This document shows, in pieces, positions 10,961-19,538 of a DNA stretch of 64,000 bases (within the stretch, counting starts at the first letter, position 1; each line of letters begins with the position of its first letter). The notes beneath the pieces are model-generated. The model had not been told where the DNA came from and did no database searches. It worked only from the letters and a program-made list of their open reading frames with translations. This DNA is from Symbiodinium natans (lineage: Eukaryota > Sar > Dinophyceae > Suessiales > Symbiodiniaceae), in assembly GCA_905221605.1 (NCBI GenBank), contig CAJNDS010002280.1, forward strand, positions 456,987 to 520,986, written 5' to 3'. The position numbers and the translations under genes are program-made.

Positions 10961-11325
10961 TACGCGCGGTCTCGTTGTCTCATTGTCTCAGGGCCATCTC
11001 CGACCTCAGAGCCCGCCGACTCGATGCCCTGATGCCAGGCCTCGATACGCGCGGTCTCGTTGTCTCATTGTCTCAGAGCCATCCGGCCTCCGAACTGCTC
11101 AACAGCTCCGAAGCCCACGCGCGCGCGATGCAAATGCCATCGAGCCACCGCACGCCCGGTTTGCAAGCATTCTGGAGCCCCTCAGATTGCGCGAGCTCCG
11201 GGCCGTAGGCCCGAGAATCGACAGCCTCTCGAAATGCATAATTCTCATACATCTCTCGAAACAAGCCCCGTAGCCACCACAGAGTGGAGAGCTGGACACC
11301 TCCCCCTAGAGAGAGAAAAAAAACC

Positions 11326-11690
11326 GGAGATTATTTGGTCTGTCCGCGTGGGGCACGCTGAGCTGCAACCCAGGGCCGAGGAACCTCGCTTGCGGGGGGA
11401 GGCTCTGGGTCGCGGCCCGGTGGTCCAGCGAGTGGAGGAGGTACCCGGCGCTTAGGGTTCAGATGGGGCCATGCGTAACCCATCGCCTCCTGTGAAGCTC
11501 GCGCAGGCTGGGGAGCCTGGGAGCCGTCCAGGGAATGGGGCGGCTCCGAACACCCCAAACCCCACACACCTGGGTCTCCGCCCTGGGGAAATGCTGCCCG
11601 TTTTTTTGCAGCTTCCGGGCCCCAGAATACCAAGGTCGGAAATCCGACCTTGCTTCCAACAACTCATAACCAAGTCATGTTTCATCAAAA
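11326..11690. other. Gene-free stretch between MITE and viral block
   Basis: GC-rich sequence with no convincing ORF or repeat. It separates the MITE from the tandem hairpins at 11.7 kb and may be viral flank or host DNA. Confidence 0.4.
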
Positions 11691-11696
11691 AATGGG

Positions 11697-11822
11697 CCGG
11701 TGCCACAACTCGTTAGATTTGACGAATAGCGGCACCGCTACATGACACCTCGAAAGCTCGATACCTTTCGATCAAAAATGGGCCACTGTCACAACTCGCC
11801 AGATTTGGCGAATGCTGACAGC
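11697..11822. other. Two tandem structured hairpin elements with compensatory base changes
   Basis: Two diverged direct copies each fold into an outer stem, a symmetrical internal loop, an inner stem and a hexaloop AGATTT. Copy 1 (11698-11737): outer CGGTGCC/GGCACCG, inner CGTT/GACG. Copy 2 (11786-11821): outer CTGTCA/TGACAG, inner CGCC/GGCG. Loop bases are conserved (acaact before, aat(a)gc after) while the stems change on both sides. They lie just downstream of the minus-strand polymerase-helicase stop (11838). They could be a 3'-UTR RNA structure, a recombination or attachment site, or part of a replication end. Confidence 0.65.
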
Positions 11823-11837
11823 GACTCAAAAAGCACC

Positions 11838-14800
11838 TCACAAGACGCTCAAAAGCTCCGAGTTGGTGGCCCGAGAGCAGCCCATGTAGAGGTGCTTGAG
11901 TGTGAAGTGTGGACTCTCTACATCATAGAGCCACACTCTCCCTCTCAGGGTCAGCCCTTGAACCGAAGCGTAGGTGATGGCGCTGCAAAGCCTGGTGTGC
12001 TTCAGCAGCTCCGGGCCCGCGAAGCATTGGCCGCTCTCCACGCGCACGACGTCGCCCTCCACCGCCTCCACGGTCAGGAAGGTTCCCTTCTGCACCTTCC
12101 CACCGACCCCGATGAGCCGCAGCCCTGGCCAGACCCTCATGGTCTGCGGCGCATTCGTCGGCACCGCGCCGCGGGCCTCGTACTGCACCAGCAGGGCATC
12201 GGCGGGCGCCAGCCTGCGGTTTTCTCGCTCGTTGATCTGGAGCCGCTTCGCATGGGAGATGACCAGGCTCACGTCGGGCTCCCCCCGCCTCGGGAAACGC
12301 CGCCGGGCCTCCCGCACTGCCTCAAGCAGCCGGACCTGCTCGGGCTCGTCGACTCGCAACCAGGTCAGGAACTCGAAGATGCGCTCGTCGAAGCGCCAGC
12401 GCTCCGAGAGCTCGTGGCACCAGCCGCCCGCCAGGTCGTGCAGCAGCTGGCTGTCCTTCAGCTCCTTGCAGACCTCGGCGCCCGCGAAGGAATCGAGCAC
12501 GGCGGGCAGCTGCCGAAAGTCTCCCAAGAGCAGAAAGCGAATCTTCTTGTTCAGGCTCAAACAAGCTATGTCAGCCCACAGAGGAGTATCTAACTGCGTC
12601 AGCTCTTCGATGACCAGCCACGTGGCGCTGCAGTGCCCGTCACGCACGTTTCGCCGCGCCCAGTGGTCCGCCGTCTGAGCCCCCAAGCCGACATTTTGCA
12701 CGGCCGCGTGCGTTTTGGTGATGATGTGCACCGTGTCCCCGTGCTCCCGAAGGGCTTCGACAATCTTCTTGGCCAGGTGGGTCTTCCCCGTTCCCGGAAA
12801 GCCCGTCAGCAGCAGGCTCTCGCCGTCCAGGCAGTGCTCCACGGGGTCCTCCACTCCGCGCCACGGCGGCTTCGCTCGGATGGGCTCCGCTTCCATGCTG
12901 GGCTCGCGGTACTGGCCCTTCAAACCGGCCACCTCCTCGTACCTGTAGACGGGGGTGCCGTCCCGGCGCGACATCTGCAGCAGCCGCTCGACGGCGGGCC
13001 GGTGCTTCTTCGGGACGTCCTGCATCACCAGGCAATCGGTCTTGATGCTCTTCAGGTAGCGCTTCGGCACCTCCGCCAAGGCCTGCCGAATCCGGGCCAC
13101 CGCCACGTACTCGGCTCCCATGATGTAGTCATGAATTGGTCGGTAGCTGCTGTTGGAGAGCAGCTCGGTGACAAAGATGTGATCCCAGTGCCTTCTGCCG
13201 GCGGAATCCGTGAAGGTCTGGCGCCAGCTGCAGCCCTCCCCATCTACCTCGTGGTTTGAAGTCTTCATAGAATAAACCAATTCTAGATTTCGAGCAAAAA
13301 GCCCCACGAGGCTGTTGATGGCCAGCTTGGCGTAGTGCTCTTCCCCCTCCGGCCAGTTCTGCTCCATGCGCTCCAGGACCTGCTCCAGGCATCGCTGGTC
13401 GACGTGCGCGGTGGCGTCCAGGCTCCACTTGAAGTGGCTCCACTTGGCCAGCCCCGCCTCCAGCATGTAGGCGCACGCAGGCTTGGGGTACCACCCTCTC
13501 CCCACATAGGGCAGGTGGTCCAGCACGCCCTTGCGGCGGTCGCAGGGCAGCTCGACCCAGGTCAGGTCTGCGAGCTTGCCCTCCTCCGCGGGGTCGATGC
13601 AGTCCAGCGGGGAAAAGACGGGCAGCGGGAAGCGGGCAGCGGCGCACGTCGATGCCCTGGCAGGGGCGGGAGTCGTCCCACTTCTGCAGCTGGAAGACCA
13701 AGGGGGGCAGCCGAGGCGAGGCCGCATAGTGCTGGTACACAAACCGACAAAACCGGCTCTCGAGGGTGGTGCTGTGGTTGCCCTCCAGGCTGGTCTTGGT
13801 CCGATGGCACTCCAAGCACAGGGCCTGCAGCTCCAGCTGCTGTCCGGCGAAGGACTGGGAGACCGGGATGACGTGATCGATCTCGAAGGTGCCCAGAGCG
13901 ATGGGCGCTCCGCACAGCTTGCACATGCCCTGCTGTTGGGCCAGCAGCTCCTCCCGGCGGCTCCGCGTGTCCTCGCGCCTGCCCTGCAGCAGGTGCAGGA
14001 AGACCTCCAAGCTGGCCCCGGCCAGGCGCTGCCCGCGATAGGGCACGCCCAGGCGCTCCGTCCACTGCTGCAGCACCGCCGCATCCTCGCAGAGCTCCCG
14101 AATCACGCAGTCCGCTCCGCCGCGCACTCGCAGGCGCAGCGCCGACCACTCGCACAGGCCCCGCGTGGAGACCTTCGGGTGGTGCCCCTGGGCCAGCAAG
14201 TCCGCGCGCACCCCGCGAATGTCTTCGGTCCAAAAGTAGCCGGAGGCGATCTCTCCATCCCAGGGCTGCCAGTCCTTGAACTCGGGCACCGGAGTATCCC
14301 GCCTCAGCCGGCGGTAGCGCGGCCGCTGCTCCGACTCGTCGCAGCTGGCCACGGCCCGAGCGCTCCGGTAGAAGAAGGCGTGGCCGTTCCAGCTGGTGAA
14401 AGCGACGGCCCGCTCCTCCTTCTCCGTGGGCTGGAAGCTGTCCAGCAGCCGGCCCCGGCAGTCCACGTAGAACATGGGCGCATTGCGCCACACGCAGAAG
14501 GTGCGGATCTCTGCGGGGGACACTCCCCGCTGCTGCCAGTTCCCGGGGCAGATGGAGTTAAAGTCTTCCAGGACCTCTTGCAGCGGAAGCTTCAGCAGCT
14601 CCGCCAGCTGCCGGGGCACGCAGAGCATGTCCCGGCGCTCCTCGAAGGCACTGGCGAGGATCTGGTCTCCAGCGAAGAGCTGGTAGCTGACCTCTCGCAG
14701 CGCCCCCAGGGGCTGGCGCAGGCGGATCTGCGTGTCGACCCGATTGTCGATGACCTGCATGGAGGAGGAGCTGTAGGCCCACTCGTTGGTAGGGTGGAGG

Positions 14801-15384
14801 AAGTACACTTCCCCACTGATCATGTAGATGGGTTCGCCCTCCCCAGGCTGCCCCAGCTGCCGGAGCACCGCTTCCTTCACGTTGCGGGCGACCTGCGCCT
14901 CGCTCCAGGCGTCGTTCTGCCGGGACAGGCCCAGCTCCAGCGTGGTGACGGGCAGGTAGTCATGGCGCTCGTAGGGGTTGCCGTTCCGCCGGCGGCCCCG
15001 GATGATCACGGGCACATGCGCAAGCCACTCCGTGTACTTATCCTTGAAGAAAGCTTTTCCTAGTTTGGTGACATGGTACTGGCCGTTGGGCTGCAGGGTG
15101 CGCACGAGCTTCCGCGTCCCCCCTCTCATGAGGATGTAGTCGGAGGCACCGTCTCGGATGAGCGGCTGGGCCTCGTCGAACTGGCGGTTCGGGGGCCGCC
15201 GGCCAGTGAGGCCGAAGAAGAACTGGCCCGCGCGGGTGAGCTGGCCATTCGGGCGCGAGAGGAGCACGGACTGCAGGCGGTGGTCCCTGAGAGGCAGTAG
15301 CTGCGAGCCTTGCGCTGAGATCCGTGGTCTGGCCCCAGCGTCGGCTGCACGTCGTATCGCTTCGCGTTGTTGCATCCACGACAT
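11838..15384 (-). pseudogene. DNA polymerase B-HNH endonuclease-SF1 helicase fusion (one frameshift)
   Basis: The first frame starts at ATG 15384 (MSWMQQREAIRR). After a unique N-terminus comes a palm/exonuclease-like region, then an HNH nuclease: CKLCGA, then FEIDHVIPVSQSF, then ALCLECHRTKTSLE (about 13807-13925). GIDVRRC near 13665 sits where PolB motif A is expected and the frame breaks there. The second frame continues with YPKPACAYMLEAGL, PolB motif B KLAINSLVG (about 13300-13330) and KTDCLVM (motif C-like, about 13040). A SF1 helicase follows: Walker A GFPGTGKTH (about 12785-12810), VIEELTQLD (about 12600), LLLGDFRQLPAV (about 12510-12545) and the C-terminal LYMGCSRATN (about 11855). 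One polypeptide of about 1,180 aa would replicate viral DNA. HNH and helicase calls are firm; PolB is somewhat less so. Confidence 0.72.
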
Positions 15385-15439
15385 GTTTTCTAGGGGCTGC
15401 CAAAAAAAAGGTCGGCCGATGAACGACCACAATCTCCAG

Positions 15440-15690
15440 GAGAGGGAACCCTGCTGAGACAAGGAGACAATGAGACAACAGGTCCGGGTATAGAGGCCAT
15501 TTAGGTCTGGCAGTTCCACCAGGGGAGCACCAGCTGAGACAAGGAGACAAGGAGACAACGGCCTCTATCCCAGGAGGACGGTTGTCTCATTGTCTCATTG
15601 TCTCAGCTGGGGTTTGGACCTGGAATCTCTGGCCGTTGTCTCATTGTCTCATTGTCTCAGCAGGGGTTCGGGCCCTGGGATCTTGACATT
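15440..15690. repeat. Opposed TTGTCTCA repeat arrays (hairpin-forming)
   Basis: Two reverse units (CTGAGACAAGGAGACAATGA near 15454 and 15536) face two forward units (GTTGTCTCATTGTCTCATTG near 15582 and 15634), giving a perfect or near-perfect inverted repeat of about 25 bp per arm. It fills the gap between the polymerase-helicase gene and the 15692 gene. The same arrangement recurs at 19.2 and 25.3 kb. Confidence 0.9.
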
Positions 15691-15691
15691 T

Positions 15692-16261
15692 TCAGAAGGG
15701 GCACCGCTGGGGCTCTTCGTCCTTGAGCATGAGGTCGGTCACTTCAATCAGCAGGCCGCACTGCCCGCTCATCAGCCAGACCTGCTTCAGCTCGGCGCGC
15801 AGCGTGCACTCCCGATTGGTCAGGCACCCCAGCTCCTGCAGAGGCTGCTGCTCGGGATCCCACAGGCTCACCCGGTCCAAGCAGACCTTGAGCTTGATGA
15901 AGGGGTTCCCTCGCGTGGACTTCTTGAGGCAGGAGACGAAGCGGCTCTCCATGTCCTGGGCGGTGAGCAGGCGGCCGAAGATCTTTGGGTCCGCGAGGGT
16001 TCGGCTGGCCAGCTGCGCCACGAGGGCCTTCTCGAGCCCTGCGAGCTCCGCTGTCGCCGCCTCGCTGGGCTCCAGGCACAGGGGCAGGCGCCGGGCGTCC
16101 TCGCCGTTGTAGGCGCTGGGGTGCCACAGGATGCGGATCCAGTCGGACGTCTGCCACACGGCCGGCCCGCCGTCCTCTGCGGCGACGGGGAAGAACTTGC
16201 CGCCTTTCGGGTTGGCCAGGAGGTCACCGAGCTTGATCGCCGCGCTTGGCTTGTCGCTCAT
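15692..16261 (-). CDS. Viral protein of unknown function, 189 aa
   Basis: Start chosen at ATG 16261 (MSDKPSAAIKLGD); a TTG 21 bp upstream would extend it but is unlikely in a eukaryote. The protein is soluble, with mixed hydrophobic and charged sequence: QTSDWIRILWHPSAYNGEDA in the N-terminal half, a long helix EATAELAGLEKALVAQLAS, and a C-terminal part with LIEVTDLML. No motif is recognised. It ends just before the repeat array and is divergent from the plus-strand block that begins at 16291, so the 30-bp gap is a likely bidirectional promoter. It is intact, unlike many neighbours. A replication or single-strand-DNA-binding role is possible but unsupported. Confidence 0.65.
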   Translation of the reverse strand: MSDKPSAAIKLGDLLANPKGGKFFPVAAEDGGPAVWQTSDWIRILWHPSAYNGEDARRLPLCLEPSEAATAELAGLEKALVAQLASRTLADPKIFGRLLTAQDMESRFVSCLKKSTRGNPFIKLKVCLDRVSLWDPEQQPLQELGCLTNRECTLRAELKQVWLMSGQCGLLIEVTDLMLKDEEPQRCPF

Positions 16262-16290
16262 GCTTCCTTTTTCTCCCGACAAGAAAAAAA

Positions 16291-16488
16291 ATGCCAGCCG
16301 CTGAACGCGCAGCGTCCCCGCTCTCCACCGCGGAGTGCGTGGGGGTCAACCTGGCCCTGCTGGCCTGCCTGCTGGTGCTGTGGGCATTTACTTACCCTTC
16401 ATCAAATGAGACTCCTGGAGCTGTTCAGTGGCACGGGGTCGGTCGGCCGTGCCTTCGAGGCCCGTGGCTGGCAGGTAACGAGTCTTGA
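16291..16488 (+). CDS. Small single-pass membrane protein
   Basis: ATG at 16291 follows an A-rich stretch (aagaaaaaaa). The protein begins MPAAERAASPLST and has one hydrophobic helix VGVNLALLACLLVLWAFTY (residues 17-35). The C-terminal 29 residues overlap the methyltransferase frame starting at 16406 and look like a shadow. In the next frame a TGA overlaps that ATG (atcaaATGA), so the native protein probably ended there at about 39 aa. Small membrane proteins are common in PLVs; function unknown. Confidence 0.5.
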   Translation: MPAAERAASPLSTAECVGVNLALLACLLVLWAFTYPSSNETPGAVQWHGVGRPCLRGPWLAGNES

Positions 16489-16686
16489 CAGCAACCCGAA
16501 GGCCAATCCAACCATCTGCTCCGACATCCTGCAGTGGGACTACAAGGCCTTCGAGCCCGGGCACTTAAGGGACGGCAGGGGAGCAACTCGCGGGACCAGC
16601 TCTACTCCATCCCGCCGGCGCTGTGCGACGAGATCGCCGCGAGCGCAACATTAAATGGGGAAGGTGCGTCTCTTCAAGACGCCTGA
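16406..16686 (+). pseudogene. DNA methyltransferase-like gene, central part deleted
   Basis: The frame from ATG 16406 starts MRLLELFSGTGSVGRAFEAR then GWQVTSLD, the S-adenosylmethionine-binding motif of C5-type or related methyltransferases, followed by DILQWDYKAFEPGH. At about 16565 the sequence becomes unrelated, and 20 bp later a different frame carries QLYSIPPALCDEIAASA to a TGA at 16684-16686, which looks like a native C-terminus. The PC-containing catalytic segment that should follow FEPGH is absent. The gene would have modified viral DNA; this copy cannot. It overlaps the packaging ATPase start at 16655. Confidence 0.6.
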
Positions 16687-17469
16687 GTACTCCGTCAAGC
16701 AGCCGCCGGACCCCGTGGTCTGCAAGCCCCCCGCCAACGGGATCCTGTGCGCCCCGTCGGCTTCCGGGAAGACGGTGCTCCTGGTGAGCATGATTTTGGA
16801 GCAATATCGGGGCTGCTTCGAGCGCATCTACATCTTCTCGCCCTCGGTGGAGGTCGATTCTGCCTGGCAGCCCGTCAAGGATTACATCCGGGACGAGCTG
16901 GGGGTCAACACCGACCGGGAGCAGTGCTGGTGGGAGGACTGGGACGAGGGTGCGCTGCGGAAGATCATATCGGACCAGAAGCGCATCACGCAGAAGAGCA
17001 AGGAGCTGGGCCTCAAAAAACTATACCAAGTATTGATAGTTTTGGATGATCATGCCGACAACCCGGCCGTGCACCGCAAGACGGGCGACGGAGTCCTGGA
17101 CACCCTGTTCATTCGGGGCCGACATTTCTGCATAAACACCTGGGTGTCCACCCAAAAGCTTCGGCTCATGAGCTCCGCCGTGCGAGTCAATGTGATGTTC
17201 TACTGCGTCTGCGAAATCAGCTCGAGTTGGATGCTTTGGTGGAGGAACTCTCGGCCATGCTGCCGAAGGACACCCTGTACTCGATGTACGAAGAGGCCAC
17301 GAGAGAGCCCTACAGCTTCTGGTTCGTCAATCTGCGAGCCCCGAAGGAAGACATGTTTTGGGTGCGCTTCGACCGTAAGTTTGTGCTAAATGGGGACGAT
17401 CCTCAGCCAGATAGTGGGCAAGCTGCTGGGGGGAGGGCCCCTGTGCGAGAGCGAGTGCAGCAACATTAG
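16655..17469 (+). pseudogene. FtsK/HerA-type (A32-like) DNA-packaging ATPase, one frameshift
   Basis: ATG 16655 directly follows a TAA (TAAATGG). Walker A is APSASGKT (residues 33-40), IYIFSPS follows, Walker B is LIVLDDHAD (127-135), and the LFIRGRHFCIN (151-161) and STQKLR (165-170) signatures are typical of PLV and nucleocytoplasmic-virus genome-packaging ATPases. It pumps DNA into capsids at the portal vertex. Near 17200-17212 the frame shifts; the rest (LDALVEELSAMLPKD, REPYSFWFVNLRA, FWVRFDRKFV) is in another frame ending at 17469. In the original frame a TAA at 17387 abuts the next ATG, suggesting the native end was near 17389. Confidence 0.82.
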
Positions 17470-18364
17470 GTGCTGCAGCAGCACGCAGGGCATCTACGAC
17501 CCGAGCCGGAACTGGCCCCCGCCGGACAGGTCCCGGCAGGTCTCCGACGAGTCCACCGCCAGCGACTTCTCCGCCCGCCCCGCGCGGTTTTTCAGGCGCA
17601 AAAGAAAGCTCATGACCTCCATCTACGTGGACTCGCGCCTGCGCACGCAGGGCACAGACAGCAGCTTCTCGTTCGACATCGGCGAGTCGGTGCACATCCA
17701 GAGCGGGGCCAAGCTGGCCGTCTACAAGGTGCGCATCGCCGACGCTTTTCTGAGCACCGACCGCGGGACCTTCCTGTACTGGGAGGACGAGGTGGCCGGC
17801 ACCCTGCACTACGCCGAGCTCCCCGTGGGCGCATACACAGGCCCAAGGCTAGCGGCGTGGATCAGCTCCAACTTTGCCGCGTGCTCGTACACAGCCGAAA
17901 CAAATGAGCTGGACGTGACCTACGACGGTGTGCGCCTGATCCTGAACGACGCCGAGCTCCGGCAGCGCTTTCCGGGCACGGGCTCCTACCCGCCGGGCGC
18001 CTCGCCCAGCAAGCCCCTGAGCATCAATCATCTTTTGGGCCCCAGCTACCTCACGGGCTCCGTGCAGCGCTTCGTCTTCGTGACCATGAATCCGTTCTCA
18101 GAGTTGTACTTGCGCTGCCCTTCGCTGGCCAACGGGGAAACCACGGTCGGCCCGCTGGGGCACGACATCTTGTGCAAGATCGTGGTGTCCAAGGGCGTGG
18201 GCCATGTCATGGAGACCGAGACGTCGGAGGGGCACTGGGTGAACCTGCACGGGCCCATCACGCTGAGGCATTTGCGCTTCAAGCTCACCGACTACCAGGG
18301 CAATGTGGTGGACACCAGAGGCACCAGCGTGTCCTTCCTGATCTTCTTGGACACCGAACGATGA
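17390..18364 (+). CDS. Penton-like minor capsid protein, intact
   Basis: The conserved part begins MTSIYVDSRLRTQG (internal Met at 17612) and continues with SFSFDIGESVHIQ, VYKVRIADAFLST, LPVGAYTGPRLAAWI and the C-terminal TLRHLRFKLTDYQG then VSFLIFLD. This beta-rich pattern, opening with a YVDSR-type strand and a GxYTGxxL helix, resembles the penton (single jelly-roll minor capsid) proteins of polintons and PLVs that cap the five-fold vertices. The first 74 residues form an extra segment with an N-myristoylation-type start MGTILSQ and a basic RRKRK stretch; they may be a separate small gene fused in frame. The frame is unbroken over 324 aa. Confidence 0.7.
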   Translation: MGTILSQIVGKLLGGGPLCESECSNIRCCSSTQGIYDPSRNWPPPDRSRQVSDESTASDFSARPARFFRRKRKLMTSIYVDSRLRTQGTDSSFSFDIGESVHIQSGAKLAVYKVRIADAFLSTDRGTFLYWEDEVAGTLHYAELPVGAYTGPRLAAWISSNFAACSYTAETNELDVTYDGVRLILNDAELRQRFPGTGSYPPGASPSKPLSINHLLGPSYLTGSVQRFVFVTMNPFSELYLRCPSLANGETTVGPLGHDILCKIVVSKGVGHVMETETSEGHWVNLHGPITLRHLRFKLTDYQGNVVDTRGTSVSFLIFLDTER

Positions 18365-18383
18365 AAATGTTTTTTTAGATTAA

Positions 18384-18776
18384 ATGGCTGAGGAAGATGC
18401 ACCCGCTCCTGTGGCCGCCGTGGCCGAGCCTCCCGTGGCCCCCGAGCCCGCCCAGCCGGCGAAGCCTGTGGTGGCCGAACCCCCTGCGCAGCCAATCCCC
18501 GAGCCGCCGACCGAGGCTCCTCAAGAAGCGCCGCAGCCCAAAAGGCGAGGGCGACCCCCAGGCTCGAAGAACAAGCCGAAGCCGCCCCCGACTGTGGCCG
18601 TGGCGGAGCTTCCGAAGCCTCCTCATCCGGTTGAGCCGCCGCAGCCGGAGCCCCAGCAAGAGCCCCCGCAACACCCGCAACAGCCCTTGACGCCCTCGGA
18701 GGCCCGCCAGGCCCGACAGCTCTCCCGCGCCGACCGCTTCCACGAGCTCCTTCTCCGCAATTCCATGGACATCTAA
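18384..18776 (+). CDS. Proline/alanine-rich AT-hook protein, 130 aa
   Basis: ATG 18384 follows TTAGATTAA. The protein is dominated by Pro, Ala and Glu, with one AT-hook-like core PKRRGRPPGSKNKPK (residues 52-66), which binds the DNA minor groove. The C-terminal RADRFHELLLRNSMDI looks folded. It sits 19 bp after the penton gene and 5 bp before the next gene, as part of the plus-strand structural block. A virion DNA-condensing role is inferred from the AT-hook and position. The opposite-strand ORF here is a shadow. Confidence 0.65.
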   Translation: MAEEDAPAPVAAVAEPPVAPEPAQPAKPVVAEPPAQPIPEPPTEAPQEAPQPKRRGRPPGSKNKPKPPPTVAVAELPKPPHPVEPPQPEPQQEPPQHPQQPLTPSEARQARQLSRADRFHELLLRNSMDI

Positions 18777-18781
18777 AGAAG

Positions 18782-19114
18782 ATGATGCCCTTTCCGGAGC
18801 GGCGCAACGAGGCCGCGATGCTGCGGGCCTTTCACGAGCAGTATCCCTCCTACAACCTGACGCCACTGCTCTACAAGCGGCAACAGCAATTGATCGATGC
18901 AAGAGCGTTCAACGAGTGGCTGGCCAACCGGCGGCAGCGCCAGGAGGGCGAGGCCTATGCGGATGACGTGGGGCGTGCAGTCGACGCCGTCAACAGGAGG
19001 ATCCCCCAGTTGAGGTGGGCCCCCGCCGAGCGGGCGGGCGTGCGCCGAGTTGCGCGGGACGTGGCCGCCGGGCGCAACACGTCCGACTCTGGGGTTTACG
19101 GGGGACTCATGTAA
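18782..19114 (+). CDS. Viral protein of unknown function, 110 aa
   Basis: It starts at ATGATG (18782) five bases after the preceding stop. Mostly helical and basic: FHEQYPSYNLTPLLYKRQQQ, then AFNEWLANRRQRQEG, and a C-terminal ERAGVRRVARDVAAGRNTSD. It ends SGVYGGLM. No family is recognised. Position in the structural block suggests a minor virion or assembly protein. The frame is intact. A TTGTCTCA repeat array begins about 75 bp downstream. Confidence 0.6.
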   Translation: MMPFPERRNEAAMLRAFHEQYPSYNLTPLLYKRQQQLIDARAFNEWLANRRQRQEGEAYADDVGRAVDAVNRRIPQLRWAPAERAGVRRVARDVAAGRNTSDSGVYGGLM

Positions 19115-19185
19115 GAAATGAAGCAGCTGCCAAAGGAGGCTGGGTTTAGAAGCCCTGAGGGCTGGCAGCCCTGCAGGGCAGACAC

Positions 19186-19495
19186 CCGCTGAGACAAGGA
19201 GACAATGAGACAACGGCGTCTATCCCAGGGGGACGGTTGTCTCATTGTCTCATTGTCTCAGCAGGGGTTCGGGCCTTGGGGTGGGGGAATCTCGGTATGG
19301 CATCGAAGCGGTTGTCTCATTGTCTCATTGTCTCAGCAGGGGTTCGGGCCTTGGGGTGGGGGAATCTCGGTATGGCATCGAAGCGGTTGTCTCATTGTCT
19401 CATTGTCTCAGCAGGGGTTCGGGCCTTGGGGCGGGGGAATCTCGGTATGGCATCGAAGCGGTTGTCTCATTGTCTCATTGTCTCAGCAGGGTTTT
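19186..19495. repeat. TTGTCTCA array: one reverse and four forward units
   Basis: One reverse unit (CTGAGACAAGGAGACAATGA at 19190) is followed by four forward units of about 75 bp beginning GTTGTCTCATTGTCTCATTG at about 19236, 19312, 19387 and 19462. Between cores the spacer gttcgggccttgggg / atctcggtatggcatcgaag is almost identical. The array lies between two plus-strand genes. Confidence 0.9.
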
Positions 19496-19538
19496 GGTCC
19501 CTGGGATCCATATCACATTCTGGGATTCTAAGGTAAAC

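Larger units (their letters stand above)
10301..11316. mobile_element. MITE-like non-autonomous DNA transposon, complete copy
   Basis: The left end (10302 onward, CTCTCTAGGGG) and right end (to 11315, CCCCTAGAGAG) are inverted copies of each other for about 150 bp. They include the shared blocks GAGAGATGTATGAGAATTA and CTCGGGCCTACGGCCCGGAG. The interior has no gene. It consists of Leu-codon-like GCTGCATGCAAAACAG repeats, a 10-bp minisatellite, three 81-bp units and two TTGTCTCA-bearing units. A second copy lies at 33.78 kb. Long TIRs without a transposase indicate mobilisation in trans; the superfamily is unknown. Confidence 0.8.

Noticed and set aside
11697-11822. Hammerhead ribozyme or tRNA in the tandem hairpins
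   Set aside because: No CUGANGA...GAAA core and no cloverleaf; the stems and loops fit neither.
13531-15063. 510-aa plus-strand ORF opposite the polymerase-HNH gene
   Set aside because: High-GC antisense shadow; the minus strand has the HNH and polymerase motifs.
18397-18690. Arg/Ser-rich 97-aa ORF overlapping the AT-hook gene
   Set aside because: Alternative-frame shadow; the AT-hook frame fits gene spacing and starts after a stop.
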